A stretch of 64,000 nucleotides of DNA from JBEHWX01 sp048498995 (GTDB taxonomy: Bacteria; Bacteroidota; Ignavibacteria; OLB7): contig JBEHWX010000007.1 of assembly GCA_048498995.1 (NCBI GenBank), forward strand, positions 1-64,000, in the 5' to 3' direction. Below, one piece after another: positions 26,778 through 34,893 of this stretch. The position numbers were made by a program, and so were the translations under genes. The notes below the pieces were generated by a model. That model was not told the origin of the DNA and did no database searches. It saw nothing but the letters and a program-made list of their open reading frames with translations. The number at the start of each line of letters is the position of its first letter. The stretch's first letter is position 1.

Positions 26778-27934
26778 TCTACTCTGTTGCTGTTCCACAT
26801 CTCGAGCCCGCCGGAGGTGACCGCGCGGGTCGACCCGATCGTCAATCCGATGAGCATAGCCGTGAAATATAGAGGATAGTGCAGGATCGGCACATTAAGT
26901 CTGAATCGCTCGCAGATCCAGCCGATGGCCATGGCCGCCAACCACGCCAAATTGGCCGCCGCGACAAAGGCATAAACACCCCCCTCCGGGGCCAGCAGGA
27001 ACGATGTTATCACCAGCAGGCACCAGGGAATCGCCGCGAAGTTCCGCAGCACCTTGTGCGACCAGATCTGGAAGCCGACGAACGACCGCCACGGATACCG
27101 CGTCCCCTCGTAGGAGACGAAGGTCGCCATCGACTGGCGCCCCATCCGGAGCCGCCGCTGAAACTCGGTCGCCAGGTTCCGCTTGTTCGTCTCGTGGATC
27201 ACCACCTCCGGCGCGTACCAGACCCTGAGGCCGTTGAGCGGGATCGTGATCGCCAGGTTCACGTCGTCCGACTTCCGGTAGTCCTCCAGCGGCGTGTAGC
27301 TGCCGCGGCGGACCGCGAAGCACTCCCCGCGGGGGCCGACCGTGCTCCAGACCAGCGACTCGTCACGACGGAGCGCGTCCTCGATCTCCAGGAACTTCCG
27401 CTGCCCGGTCGTGCCGACGGTGATCTCGGCGTCGTGATACTGCATCCGTCCCACCACGCCGCCGATCGTCGGGTCGGCGAAGCAGGCGACGATCTTCCGG
27501 AGGCCGTCCGGCTCGAGGAAGACGTCGGCGTCGGTGAAGAGGATGATCTCGGCGTCCACCGACTCGGCCAGCTCGTAGATGATGCGGGTCTTGCCGCACC
27601 GGTTGTACCGGGTAAGATGGATCGAGGGATCCTCCGCCTGGAACTCCCGGATGATCTCGTCGGTCCGGTCGACCGAGGCGTCGGAGCCGATGTACATCCG
27701 CATCCGGTCGCGCGGGTAGTCGAGCTCGCGGTAGTTCCGGAGCTTCTGCCCGATGATCTTCTCCTCGTTGTAGGCCGCCATCACCAGCGCCACGGTCGGC
27801 GTGTACCCTTGCGAGCGGCGGAGGGGACGCGGACGCAGGCGGGCCCAGACGCCGATCAGCAGCGGATAGCCGATGAAGACGTAGAGGAGCCACGACACGG
27901 CGATGTAGAAGAGGGCCTCGATCACGCCGGTCAT
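26774..27934 (-). CDS. Membrane-associated GT2 glycosyltransferase
   Basis: 386 residues. An N-terminal helix (ALFYIAVSWLLYVFIGYPLLI) is followed by the GT2 domain (VALVMAAYNEEKIIGQKLRN, IGSDASVDRTDEII, the DXD ILFTDADVFLEP) and a QXXRW-like segment (FQRRLRMGRQSM). Three C-terminal transmembrane segments follow (about residues 305-375). This layout resembles processive or single-addition polysaccharide synthases such as IcaA/HasA-like or cellulose-synthase-like enzymes. It joins the GT4 gene by an ATGA overlap and is followed by the phosphoglycosyltransferase by another. The donor and acceptor sugars are unknown. Confidence 0.85.
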   Translation of the reverse strand: MTGVIEALFYIAVSWLLYVFIGYPLLIGVWARLRPRPLRRSQGYTPTVALVMAAYNEEKIIGQKLRNYRELDYPRDRMRMYIGSDASVDRTDEIIREFQAEDPSIHLTRYNRCGKTRIIYELAESVDAEIILFTDADVFLEPDGLRKIVACFADPTIGGVVGRMQYHDAEITVGTTGQRKFLEIEDALRRDESLVWSTVGPRGECFAVRRGSYTPLEDYRKSDDVNLAITIPLNGLRVWYAPEVVIHETNKRNLATEFQRRLRMGRQSMATFVSYEGTRYPWRSFVGFQIWSHKVLRNFAAIPWCLLVITSFLLAPEGGVYAFVAAANLAWLAAMAIGWICERFRLNVPILHYPLYFTAMLIGLTIGSTRAVTSGGLEMWNSNRVE

Positions 27935-29166
27935 CGCGCGGGCACTCCCCTCTTCAATGCTCCGCCGGCACCGGCCTTCGCGCCGGCGACGACCTCCTTC
28001 AGCAGCGCCTCGAGATTCCGGCTCACCTGCTCCAGCGCGTAGTGTCCGAGCGCGAACCGGTAGCCCTGTTCCGACAGGCGCTCCCGCTCGGAGCGGTCGC
28101 GCAGCAGCCGGACGGTCTTGGCGGCGAACTCGGCCGGATCGTCGGCGGCCAGGTAATGCTCATCCGGGATCGCGTCGTTCCCCTCGGCCCCCCGCGAGGT
28201 GCTCACCACCGGGATGCCGCTCCCCATCATCTCCACCATCTTCACGCGCATCCCGCCACCGACACGGAGCGGAATCAGCCCGACGGCCACGCGCTCGTAA
28301 TAGGGGCCGATGGCGTCGGCTCGTCCCTCGATCCGGAAGTTGGCCGAGGGCGCCGGCAGCTGCGCCAGCGGCGGGTTGTCCCCGACCAGATAGCAGACCA
28401 CGTCAGGCACCTCCCGGACGACCAGCGGAAGAATCTCCTTGGCGAACCAGATGGCGGCGTCGCGATTCGGGGGCCACTGCATGTTGCCGAGGATGATCAG
28501 CGAGCGCTCCTCGCGTCGCTCGACCGGCACGAACGGGAAGCGCTCCAGATCGACCGCGGCCGGAATCACCTTCACGGTGGCCGACGGCACCCAGGAGCGG
28601 ATCATGTCGGCGTCGCGCCGGGTGATCGCCGCGCAGGCATCGGCCATCGCCAGCTGCTCCCGCTCGAAGCGCTTCCAGCGCGCGGTCTGCAGCTCCAGGT
28701 AGGGCCTGAGCAGCGGGTTGCCGACGGTGTCGGTATGTCGACGGTAGATCTCGTATTCGATGTTGTGGCAGCGGAGCATGTACGGCAGCCCGTACTTCCG
28801 CTTCATGTACGCGCCGTACTGGGCGATGTGGATCTCGTCGGCGTGCACCACGTCGAAGCCGATCTCCCGCTGGAGACGGTCGAGCAGCCGATAGACCTCC
28901 GGCAGATCGCGCTTGGCCTGGGAGTAGGGACGGGGGTTGAAGAGGGTCTTGAGGGCGCCGAGCGCCCTGGGCACGGCGGGGATGCCGACCACATGAACAT
29001 CGGCCAGATCGGCCAGCGGGCCGGGATCGGTGGATTCCTCGTCGACGGCCACCACGTGCACCTGATGGCCGAGCGCGGCCAGCCCCTGCACCGCCTGGAA
29101 CATGCAGATGCGCCCGCCGTCGGTCAGCGGATACGGGAGCCTGGAAGCTATGTCCAGTACCTTCAT
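27931..29166 (-). CDS. GT4-family glycosyltransferase
   Basis: 411 residues with two Rossmann-like halves. The N-terminal half starts with MKVLDIASRLPYPLTDGGRI and contains DVVHADEIHIAQYGAYMKRK. The C-terminal half has VKVIPAAVDLERFPF, SLIILGNMQWPPNRDAAIWF and VGLIPLRVGGGMRVKMVEMM followed by GIPVVSTSRGAEG, the EX7E-type nucleotide-sugar site of GT-B enzymes. It probably adds one residue to the repeat unit on the cytoplasmic face. The gene ends in an ATGA overlap with the next GT2 and begins 6 bp after the preceding GT2 stop. Confidence 0.87.
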   Translation of the reverse strand: MKVLDIASRLPYPLTDGGRICMFQAVQGLAALGHQVHVVAVDEESTDPGPLADLADVHVVGIPAVPRALGALKTLFNPRPYSQAKRDLPEVYRLLDRLQREIGFDVVHADEIHIAQYGAYMKRKYGLPYMLRCHNIEYEIYRRHTDTVGNPLLRPYLELQTARWKRFEREQLAMADACAAITRRDADMIRSWVPSATVKVIPAAVDLERFPFVPVERREERSLIILGNMQWPPNRDAAIWFAKEILPLVVREVPDVVCYLVGDNPPLAQLPAPSANFRIEGRADAIGPYYERVAVGLIPLRVGGGMRVKMVEMMGSGIPVVSTSRGAEGNDAIPDEHYLAADDPAEFAAKTVRLLRDRSERERLSEQGYRFALGHYALEQVSRNLEALLKEVVAGAKAGAGGALKRGVPAR

Positions 29167-29172
29167 GCGTTG

Positions 29173-30147
29173 TTAGAAGTTCTTCCTCGGCGCGAACGGC
29201 GGGTCGACGTGGAAGTAGCTCTTGAACATGTTTCTCCCCATCACCTTGAAGCGGGGCTTGATGAGGCCGAGAACGCTGTAGAGCGGAATCCTGAGGGCGT
29301 ACGCGGAATGGACGATGATCGCCATGCCGAGGCGGGCGGCCGAGGACATGTGCTTGCGGGCGTAGATCATCCGCGACTGACGGATGATGTGGTGGAACCA
29401 CCACGGACGCGTCCGCGAGCTCTGACTGATGAAGTGGAGAACCTTCGCGTTCGGAATGTAACGGGAGCGGAAGCCGAGCCCGGCCACCCGCTTGCAGAGA
29501 TCGGACTCCTCGAAGTACATGAAGTACTCCGGATCGAAGCCCCCCACCTGCCGGAACACGTCGGCGCGGATCATCAGCGCCGCGCCGTTGATCACCTCCA
29601 CGTCACGCTCCTGATTCGGATCGGCGTGCACCATGAAGGCATCGGCGAAGAGCGGAATCCTCGGAAAGACCCGGTCGAGCCAGAAGTAGGTGCAGAAGGT
29701 CCGCCAGACGGTCGGGAACGAGAGCATCGAGCACTGGTAGGAGCCGTCCGGGTTCTGCAGGAACGGCCCGACCACGCCGCGGTCCCCCTCGCGATAGAGC
29801 TCCTGATGGAGCCGCTCGATGGCGCCGGGGCGGACGATCGTGTCGGTGTTCAGCAGCAGGAGCGCCTCGCCGGTCGCGTAGTGCACGCCGAGGTTGTTCC
29901 CCCGACCGAAGCCGAGGTTCTCACCGGAGCGGATCACCCGGACCTGCGGGAACCGGCACTCGATCGCCTCGGCGCTCCCATCCTGGCTGTTGTTGTCGAC
30001 GACGATCACTTCCAGACGGAAATCGGGATCGAGCACGGAGGCAAAGACCGATTCGATCGCCTCGAGCGTCAGATCGCGCGTGTTGAAGCTCACCATGACC
30101 ACGCTGGCCTGGATCGAGCTCTGTCCGTGTGTTGACTGGATCGTCAT
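29173..30147 (-). CDS. GT2 glycosyltransferase, rhamnosyltransferase-like
   Basis: 324 residues from the ATG at 30147; a GTG at 30156 is also possible. The family pattern is plain: SVVMVSFNTRDLTLEAIES, VIVVDNNSQDGSAEAIE, GENLGFGRGNNLGVHYATGE, LLLNTDTIVRPGAI (DXD) and GGFDPEYFMYFEESDLCKRV. It is closely similar in layout to the GT2 half of the fusion protein in the same locus. A C-terminal amphipathic or hydrophobic segment (SAARLGMAIIVHSAYALRIP) suggests membrane association. It probably extends the lipid-linked oligosaccharide. It lies 253 bp downstream of the flippase gene, the largest gap in this half of the locus. Confidence 0.87.
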   Translation of the reverse strand: MTIQSTHGQSSIQASVVMVSFNTRDLTLEAIESVFASVLDPDFRLEVIVVDNNSQDGSAEAIECRFPQVRVIRSGENLGFGRGNNLGVHYATGEALLLLNTDTIVRPGAIERLHQELYREGDRGVVGPFLQNPDGSYQCSMLSFPTVWRTFCTYFWLDRVFPRIPLFADAFMVHADPNQERDVEVINGAALMIRADVFRQVGGFDPEYFMYFEESDLCKRVAGLGFRSRYIPNAKVLHFISQSSRTRPWWFHHIIRQSRMIYARKHMSSAARLGMAIIVHSAYALRIPLYSVLGLIKPRFKVMGRNMFKSYFHVDPPFAPRKNF

Positions 30148-30273
30148 CGTAACCACTTTCGAGCGGAGCCCCGCTATTCGGACGCTCCCTCCTGATCGCC
30201 GGTTCGTGTTTGAAATACGGGTCTCGGGGCTCCGGCGCTCCCCGCGTTCTCGGCCGGCGCGGATGCCGGCCCC

Positions 30274-30340
30274 GTCGTTTCGTTCCCCGCGTCGTTTCGT
30301 TCCCCGCGTCGTTTCGCTCCGTGCGTCGTTTCGCTCCCGC
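30274..30340. repeat. 17-bp intergenic tandem repeat, four copies
   Basis: Two exact copies of GTCGTTTCGTTCCCCGC (30274-30290, 30291-30307) are followed by two variants (30308-30324 and 30325-30340). The array fills the middle of the 253-bp gap between the flippase and GT2 genes of the polysaccharide locus. No coding frame is convincing here. Confidence 0.8.
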
Positions 30341-30409
30341 GTCGGCTCGCCACCGGAACGGGCGGGAGACGTCGCGATCGCATCGCCGGCGAGCGCCGCG
30401 GTCCGCCGG

Positions 30410-31870
30410 TCAGGCCACCCGGAGCTCCTTCAGTCGTCTGATCTCGGCCGGCTGCACAGCCCCCGAGACGATGATCCCCACCCCGAGCGCCGCGGCCACG
30501 ATCACCGCGCGGAGCACGATGCTCTCCAGGGGCCAGGAGAGCGCCACCGCCGCGGCCAGCACGCCGGCCGGCAGGAGCATTCTCCGGAATCCATCGAGCG
30601 CCGCCTGCCGCACATCCCGCCGCGAGACCGCGAGCTGGAAGACGATCAGCGAACCGACCGCGAGGATCTTCGCGGTAAGGACCCCCATCATCCCGAACCA
30701 CCGTACGGCGATCACCTCGAGAATCGCCCCGAGGATGAACGCGAAGACCGCTCCGGAGAGGGACTGGCGCCGGCGTCCGGCCGCCAGAAGGAACTGGTCG
30801 AACAGAATGACCAGGAAGACCAGACCGTTCGTAATGCTATAAACCCGCAGAATATACGCTTCCGAGAGATACTGCTTGCCGAAAATCAGCATGATCTGAT
30901 CGGAGAAGACCCAGCAGACCGCGCAGATGCCGAGGTCTGCCAGAATCAGGATCCGTACCGCCAGCGAGATCACGTAGGAGATCGACACGTCGCTGCGCGC
31001 CCCGCGATAGACCTGCGCCACCACCGGCACCAGACCGACCGCCAGCGCCATCGGCAGGACGATCCCCCCGTTGAGCAGTCGCGTGGCCGCGTTGTAGCGC
31101 CCCACGTCGGCCAGGGTCATGAAGTGCTCGATCACGAAGGTGTCGAGCTGGCCGAAGAGCTGACCGAAGACCCCCATCACCGCGATCGGGAGCGAGGCGA
31201 GGAAGATGCTCCGGTAGTAGCGACGCGACAGCCCCGCGCGGAACCATCGGGAGCGGAGGAACGTGTCGCGGATCGGCCAGAAGTTCAGGATGAATCCGGG
31301 GAGCCCCGCCACCGCGAAGGTCACCATGATCGAGATCACGGTCAGGTGGCCGGTGGCCGCCAGCAGGATCAGAATCGCCAGGGTGCCGGCGGTCTCCAGC
31401 GCGGCCAGCGCCGTGTAGAGATAGGTTCTCCCCTTCAGCCGCCAGACGATCTCCAGGAACTGCCGCATCCCGCAGAGTCGCGTGGAGAAGAAGATCATCA
31501 CGTAGCCGATGTTGACCGCGAGGGTCAGCTCCCGGCTCCCCTGCCCGAGCAGGTAGATGTTGGTCAGCGCCCAGCTGAGCGCGATCGTCGCCAGCCGGAG
31601 GAGCACGCCGGCGCGATAGGCGGGAGTCTCCACCCCCTCGACCACGGCCAGACGCGGATAGACCACGGCGGCCAGACCGAAATCGGCCATGCTGGCGGCG
31701 ATCGTCAGCACCGCCTGCGCCAGGAAGTAGACGCCCGCCCCCTCCTTGCTGAGGTTCTTGACCACCACCACCTGAATCGCCAGCGCCGCGACCGCGTTGA
31801 GCACCTGCAGAAGCGTCGTCAGGCCGATATCGGCGCCGACGCCGAGTCGACGGAGTCGTCGTCGAAGCAT
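30410..31870 (-). CDS. Wzx-type polysaccharide flippase (MOP superfamily)
   Basis: 486 residues with about 12-14 predicted transmembrane helices and basic loops, typical of RfbX/Wzx. The N-terminus (GADIGLTTLLQVLNAVAALA) and the pattern VVVVKNLSKEGAGVYFLAQAV match the family start; FGQLFGQLDTFVIEHFMTLADVGRY and NAATRLLNGG match helix 7-8. It would flip the undecaprenyl-linked repeat unit to the periplasm. Its ATG overlaps the stop of the Wzy-like gene (TGATG). Sequence gives no substrate information. Confidence 0.88.
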   Translation of the reverse strand: MLRRRLRRLGVGADIGLTTLLQVLNAVAALAIQVVVVKNLSKEGAGVYFLAQAVLTIAASMADFGLAAVVYPRLAVVEGVETPAYRAGVLLRLATIALSWALTNIYLLGQGSRELTLAVNIGYVMIFFSTRLCGMRQFLEIVWRLKGRTYLYTALAALETAGTLAILILLAATGHLTVISIMVTFAVAGLPGFILNFWPIRDTFLRSRWFRAGLSRRYYRSIFLASLPIAVMGVFGQLFGQLDTFVIEHFMTLADVGRYNAATRLLNGGIVLPMALAVGLVPVVAQVYRGARSDVSISYVISLAVRILILADLGICAVCWVFSDQIMLIFGKQYLSEAYILRVYSITNGLVFLVILFDQFLLAAGRRRQSLSGAVFAFILGAILEVIAVRWFGMMGVLTAKILAVGSLIVFQLAVSRRDVRQAALDGFRRMLLPAGVLAAAVALSWPLESIVLRAVIVAAALGVGIIVSGAVQPAEIRRLKELRVA

Positions 31871-33438
31871 CAGATCCCCTCGGTTCGGCGGATGTCGCCG
31901 TTGCCATCATGAACAGACTGCCCCGCGACCGGAGACGTCGCGACCGGCGGAATCGCGATCGGCGATGCCGGCGCCAGCGAGGCCGGGCCGAGCACCCCGT
32001 GACGGTTCACGTACTCCAGCAGCGCCCAGACCAGCGGATAGACCATCACCGAGGACATCTGCGTGAACTGGTTCGAGGTGAAGTGGGTGACCCCCATGCT
32101 CACCAGCGCGCCGGTGGCGGCGGCGAAGATCGCCCGATGAAACCGGTCATCCCTGGCCGGAGGGTTCGTGAAGCCCCGGAGCGTCGGGAAATAGAGCACG
32201 GCCAGGAGCATCAGCCCGAGCGGGAGCCCGAACTTGAAGAGCATCCAGGCGTAGCCGTTGTGCGCGTAATAGGTCGTGATGGTCCGTCCGGAGAGCGGGT
32301 CGAGAAACTCGTAGTGCACGCCGAAGCCGTAGCCGAGCACCGGGGAGCGCTGCGAGTAATGGTAGATGGAGCTGACCTCGGCGAAGCGGGCGTTGAACGA
32401 GCGGTCTGAGGTCGCCTTTCCCACCGACGCCACGCGGTCGACCACCGATTCGGTGATGTTCGAGGCGATCTTCGGAAAGAAGAGATAGGTAGCTCCGGCG
32501 CCGATCGGGATGATCAGCAGCACGGCGATCACCGCCTTGCGCGAGAGCTTGAACGGGCTCATCATCATCACCGTGAAGGCGCCGATGAAGCCGGCCACGA
32601 TCGGTCCGCGGGAGAAGGAGACGATCAGCGCCATCACCGCCATGGCCATCCCGAGCAGTCCGCCGGCCATCGCCAGCTTCCGCCTCGAGTAGATCACGAC
32701 CGCCGTGCAGAGGCTCAGGAACGCCATCGACGTGGTCTCGTTCAGGTTCACGCGGGAGCCGCCGATCTGCCACTCGAACACCGCCTGCGCGATGCCCTGC
32801 CGGAAGTGGATGAAGTTGTAGAAGGCGCAGACCACCGCCATCAGCACGAAGATCCCGATCACGATCGCGACGTCACGCTTCGTCTTCATGATCCGCTTCA
32901 GCGGCAGGTAGAAGAAGAAGTCGAAGAGCACCCCCCACTCCTTGAAGTAGAAGGCCAGATCTCCCCCGTTGGCCACGCACATGATGAGCGTGGTGAGGGT
33001 GATCACCGTGAAGAAGACGAGGAAGAGGGCGTCGAAGCTCGATTCGATCAGGGGGCGGCGATACCAGAGAAGCTCCTTGGCCAGCCACACCACCAGCCCC
33101 AGCAGCACGATGATGCCGAAGAGGACCTCGGTGGCCCCGGTCTTGTGCATCGAGTCGCCGAGGAGCATGAACATGTGGGCGCCGAGGGCGGCGTAGACCC
33201 AGAGGCGCTCGTCGTGCATCACCAGAAAGAGCACCAGCAGCGCCACCGGAATCACCAGGAACCCGAGCTCCAGGCCGAAGCCGGGAACCGCGGCGCCGGC
33301 GATGCCGGTGACGATCAGCGTGACCGGGATCAGCAGGAGCGTGGCCAGGCCGACCACGAGCGTGCCGACGACGCCGGGAAGATCTCCCTGGCTGACGCCG
33401 AGCAGTCGGTGACGGAGCCTGTGTCGGAGCTCGCTCAT
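31870..33438 (-). CDS. Wzy-like O-antigen polymerase/ligase family membrane protein
   Basis: 522 residues from the ATG at 33438, which overlaps the Wzz-like stop as ATGA. About 11-12 transmembrane helices; the large periplasmic loop contains SRSFNARFAEVSSIYHYSQR-like residues (RSPVLGYGFGVHYEFLD), a pattern of the Wzy_C/O-antigen ligase superfamily, and the C-terminal helix pair has VTHFTSNQFTQMSSVMVYPL. It either polymerises repeat units or ligates polymer to lipid; gene order Wzz-Wzy-Wzx favours polymerase. A Pro/Ala-rich C-terminal tail follows the last helix. Confidence 0.82.
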   Translation of the reverse strand: MSELRHRLRHRLLGVSQGDLPGVVGTLVVGLATLLLIPVTLIVTGIAGAAVPGFGLELGFLVIPVALLVLFLVMHDERLWVYAALGAHMFMLLGDSMHKTGATEVLFGIIVLLGLVVWLAKELLWYRRPLIESSFDALFLVFFTVITLTTLIMCVANGGDLAFYFKEWGVLFDFFFYLPLKRIMKTKRDVAIVIGIFVLMAVVCAFYNFIHFRQGIAQAVFEWQIGGSRVNLNETTSMAFLSLCTAVVIYSRRKLAMAGGLLGMAMAVMALIVSFSRGPIVAGFIGAFTVMMMSPFKLSRKAVIAVLLIIPIGAGATYLFFPKIASNITESVVDRVASVGKATSDRSFNARFAEVSSIYHYSQRSPVLGYGFGVHYEFLDPLSGRTITTYYAHNGYAWMLFKFGLPLGLMLLAVLYFPTLRGFTNPPARDDRFHRAIFAAATGALVSMGVTHFTSNQFTQMSSVMVYPLVWALLEYVNRHGVLGPASLAPASPIAIPPVATSPVAGQSVHDGNGDIRRTEGI

Positions 33439-34709
33439 GAGTGGGAATCGCCGTTGCTGATCGATTCCCACCCAGCGCGCCCCGCCCCGGCCATGTAGAG
33501 CTGGTACCGGCGGAGGAAGCCGCGCGAGTAGACGATCAGCGCGATCACGATATAGCAGAAGACGAACGTGCCGACGAAGGCCGACAGCAGGATGATCGAG
33601 CGCTTCGGCCGCGCCTTCACCGGCGACGGGGTGGCCGGATGGAGCACGTTGAGCACCGGGATATCCCGCATCTCGTCGAACTTCGTCTGCTCGTAGAGCG
33701 GCTCCAGAAGCGCCATCACCTTCGCGTTGGTCTCGTAATCCTGGCGCAGGCGGAGATACTCCACCGTCGAGGCCGGCAGCGCGTCCACCGAAAGGCTCTT
33801 GACCGTCCCCTGTCCGGAGGTGAGGCGGCGGATCTGTTCCTGATAGCTGTTCAGGAGCCCCTTGGCCTGGACGGTGCGCGCGTCCTCGGCGCCGAGCGCG
33901 TTGGTGTAGACTTCCACCAGGGCGCGCTGGGCCGCCTCGCTGGTCTGCGCCTCCATCACCGCCCCGCCGACGATCTTCGACTGCGACTCCGGATCGTAGA
34001 GCTTGGTCCGCTGCATGAACTCCCGCAGCTCCCCTCCCATGCGCGCCTGCTCGGCGCGGGCCTTCTCATAGCGCTCCCCGACGAACTTGGTGATCGGCTC
34101 GGTCTCCAGGCGGTTGAAGTTCACCGAGAGCCTGTTGGTGAAGCCGATCACGTCGTTGGCCATCTGCGCGGCGCGCTTGGCGTCGGTGTCGTAGAAGGAG
34201 ATCGAGATCGGCCCCTCCTCGTCGACGACCACCAGCATGTGATCGTCGATCGCGTCGTAGACCTTGTCGCGCCGGTCGCGCGGCAGATCGTAGACCGAGA
34301 AGAGGTCGTACTTGTCGATCAGCGAATCGTAGATCGCCGGGCTCTTCAGCAGCGCCATGTTCGAGTAGCCGGCCGCGTTGGAGCCGCGGCCGCCGATGAG
34401 GCTCTTGAACCCGAAATCCTTCAGCGTCGAGGAGATGCCGCCGACGATGTTGTCCAGCGGCGTCCCGGACTTGTTCGGGGGAAGCGCGACCACGGTGGAG
34501 CGGAACTCCACCGGCACGAAGTTGAAGAGGTAGATGCCGGTGGCGACCGTTGCCACCACGGCGATCAGCAGCACGCGCCACCAGGAGCGGCGGAACAGGC
34601 GGAACTGCTCGAAGACGATCACCTGCCCGCTCGGCTGCGGCGCGGTCGTCGTCTCGATCGTCCTGGCGACGAGTACCTCTTCGTGCATGGTCTGGGCTTT
34701 ACGCATCAT
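33435..34709 (-). CDS. Wzz-type chain-length determinant protein
   Basis: 424 residues. Two transmembrane helices flank a large periplasmic domain: TM1 at about 43-62 (WWRVLLIAVVATVATGIYLF), TM2 near 375-400 after the proline-rich VKARPKRSIILLSAFVGTF, the standard Wzz/PCP signature. The middle is helical and coiled-coil-like (RYEKARAEQARMGGELREFM). No C-terminal tyrosine-kinase domain is attached and none lies nearby, so this is a PCP-1-type or kinase-less PCP-2 protein. It controls polymer length together with the Wzy-like and SLBB proteins. The cytoplasmic tail after TM2 is about 30 residues. Confidence 0.87.
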   Translation of the reverse strand: MMRKAQTMHEEVLVARTIETTTAPQPSGQVIVFEQFRLFRRSWWRVLLIAVVATVATGIYLFNFVPVEFRSTVVALPPNKSGTPLDNIVGGISSTLKDFGFKSLIGGRGSNAAGYSNMALLKSPAIYDSLIDKYDLFSVYDLPRDRRDKVYDAIDDHMLVVVDEEGPISISFYDTDAKRAAQMANDVIGFTNRLSVNFNRLETEPITKFVGERYEKARAEQARMGGELREFMQRTKLYDPESQSKIVGGAVMEAQTSEAAQRALVEVYTNALGAEDARTVQAKGLLNSYQEQIRRLTSGQGTVKSLSVDALPASTVEYLRLRQDYETNAKVMALLEPLYEQTKFDEMRDIPVLNVLHPATPSPVKARPKRSIILLSAFVGTFVFCYIVIALIVYSRGFLRRYQLYMAGAGRAGWESISNGDSHS

Positions 34710-34786
34710 GAGCTGCTACTCTCGGAAATTCAACAAATCGATTGCGCGATCGGGCATCGCTTCACGCGCCACCTCCCTCCCGGCAT

Positions 34787-34842
34787 CGCCTTCGACGTTG
34801 CGCCTTCGACGTTGCGCCTTCGACGTTGCGCCTTCGACGCCG
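34787..34842. repeat. 14-bp intergenic tandem repeat, four copies
   Basis: Three exact copies of CGCCTTCGACGTTG (34787-34800, 34801-34814, 34815-34828) and one variant ending CGCCG (34829-34842) lie in the 184-bp gap between the Wzz-like and Wzi-like genes. A TCGATTTG sequence on the minus strand (34741 down to 34734) upstream of the Wzz-like gene is one base off a TAnnTTTG -7 box. Confidence 0.85.
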
Positions 34843-34893
34843 CGTCTCCGGCATTGCCTTCGACACCTCGTCGAACGCGCGACGCGGAGAGGA

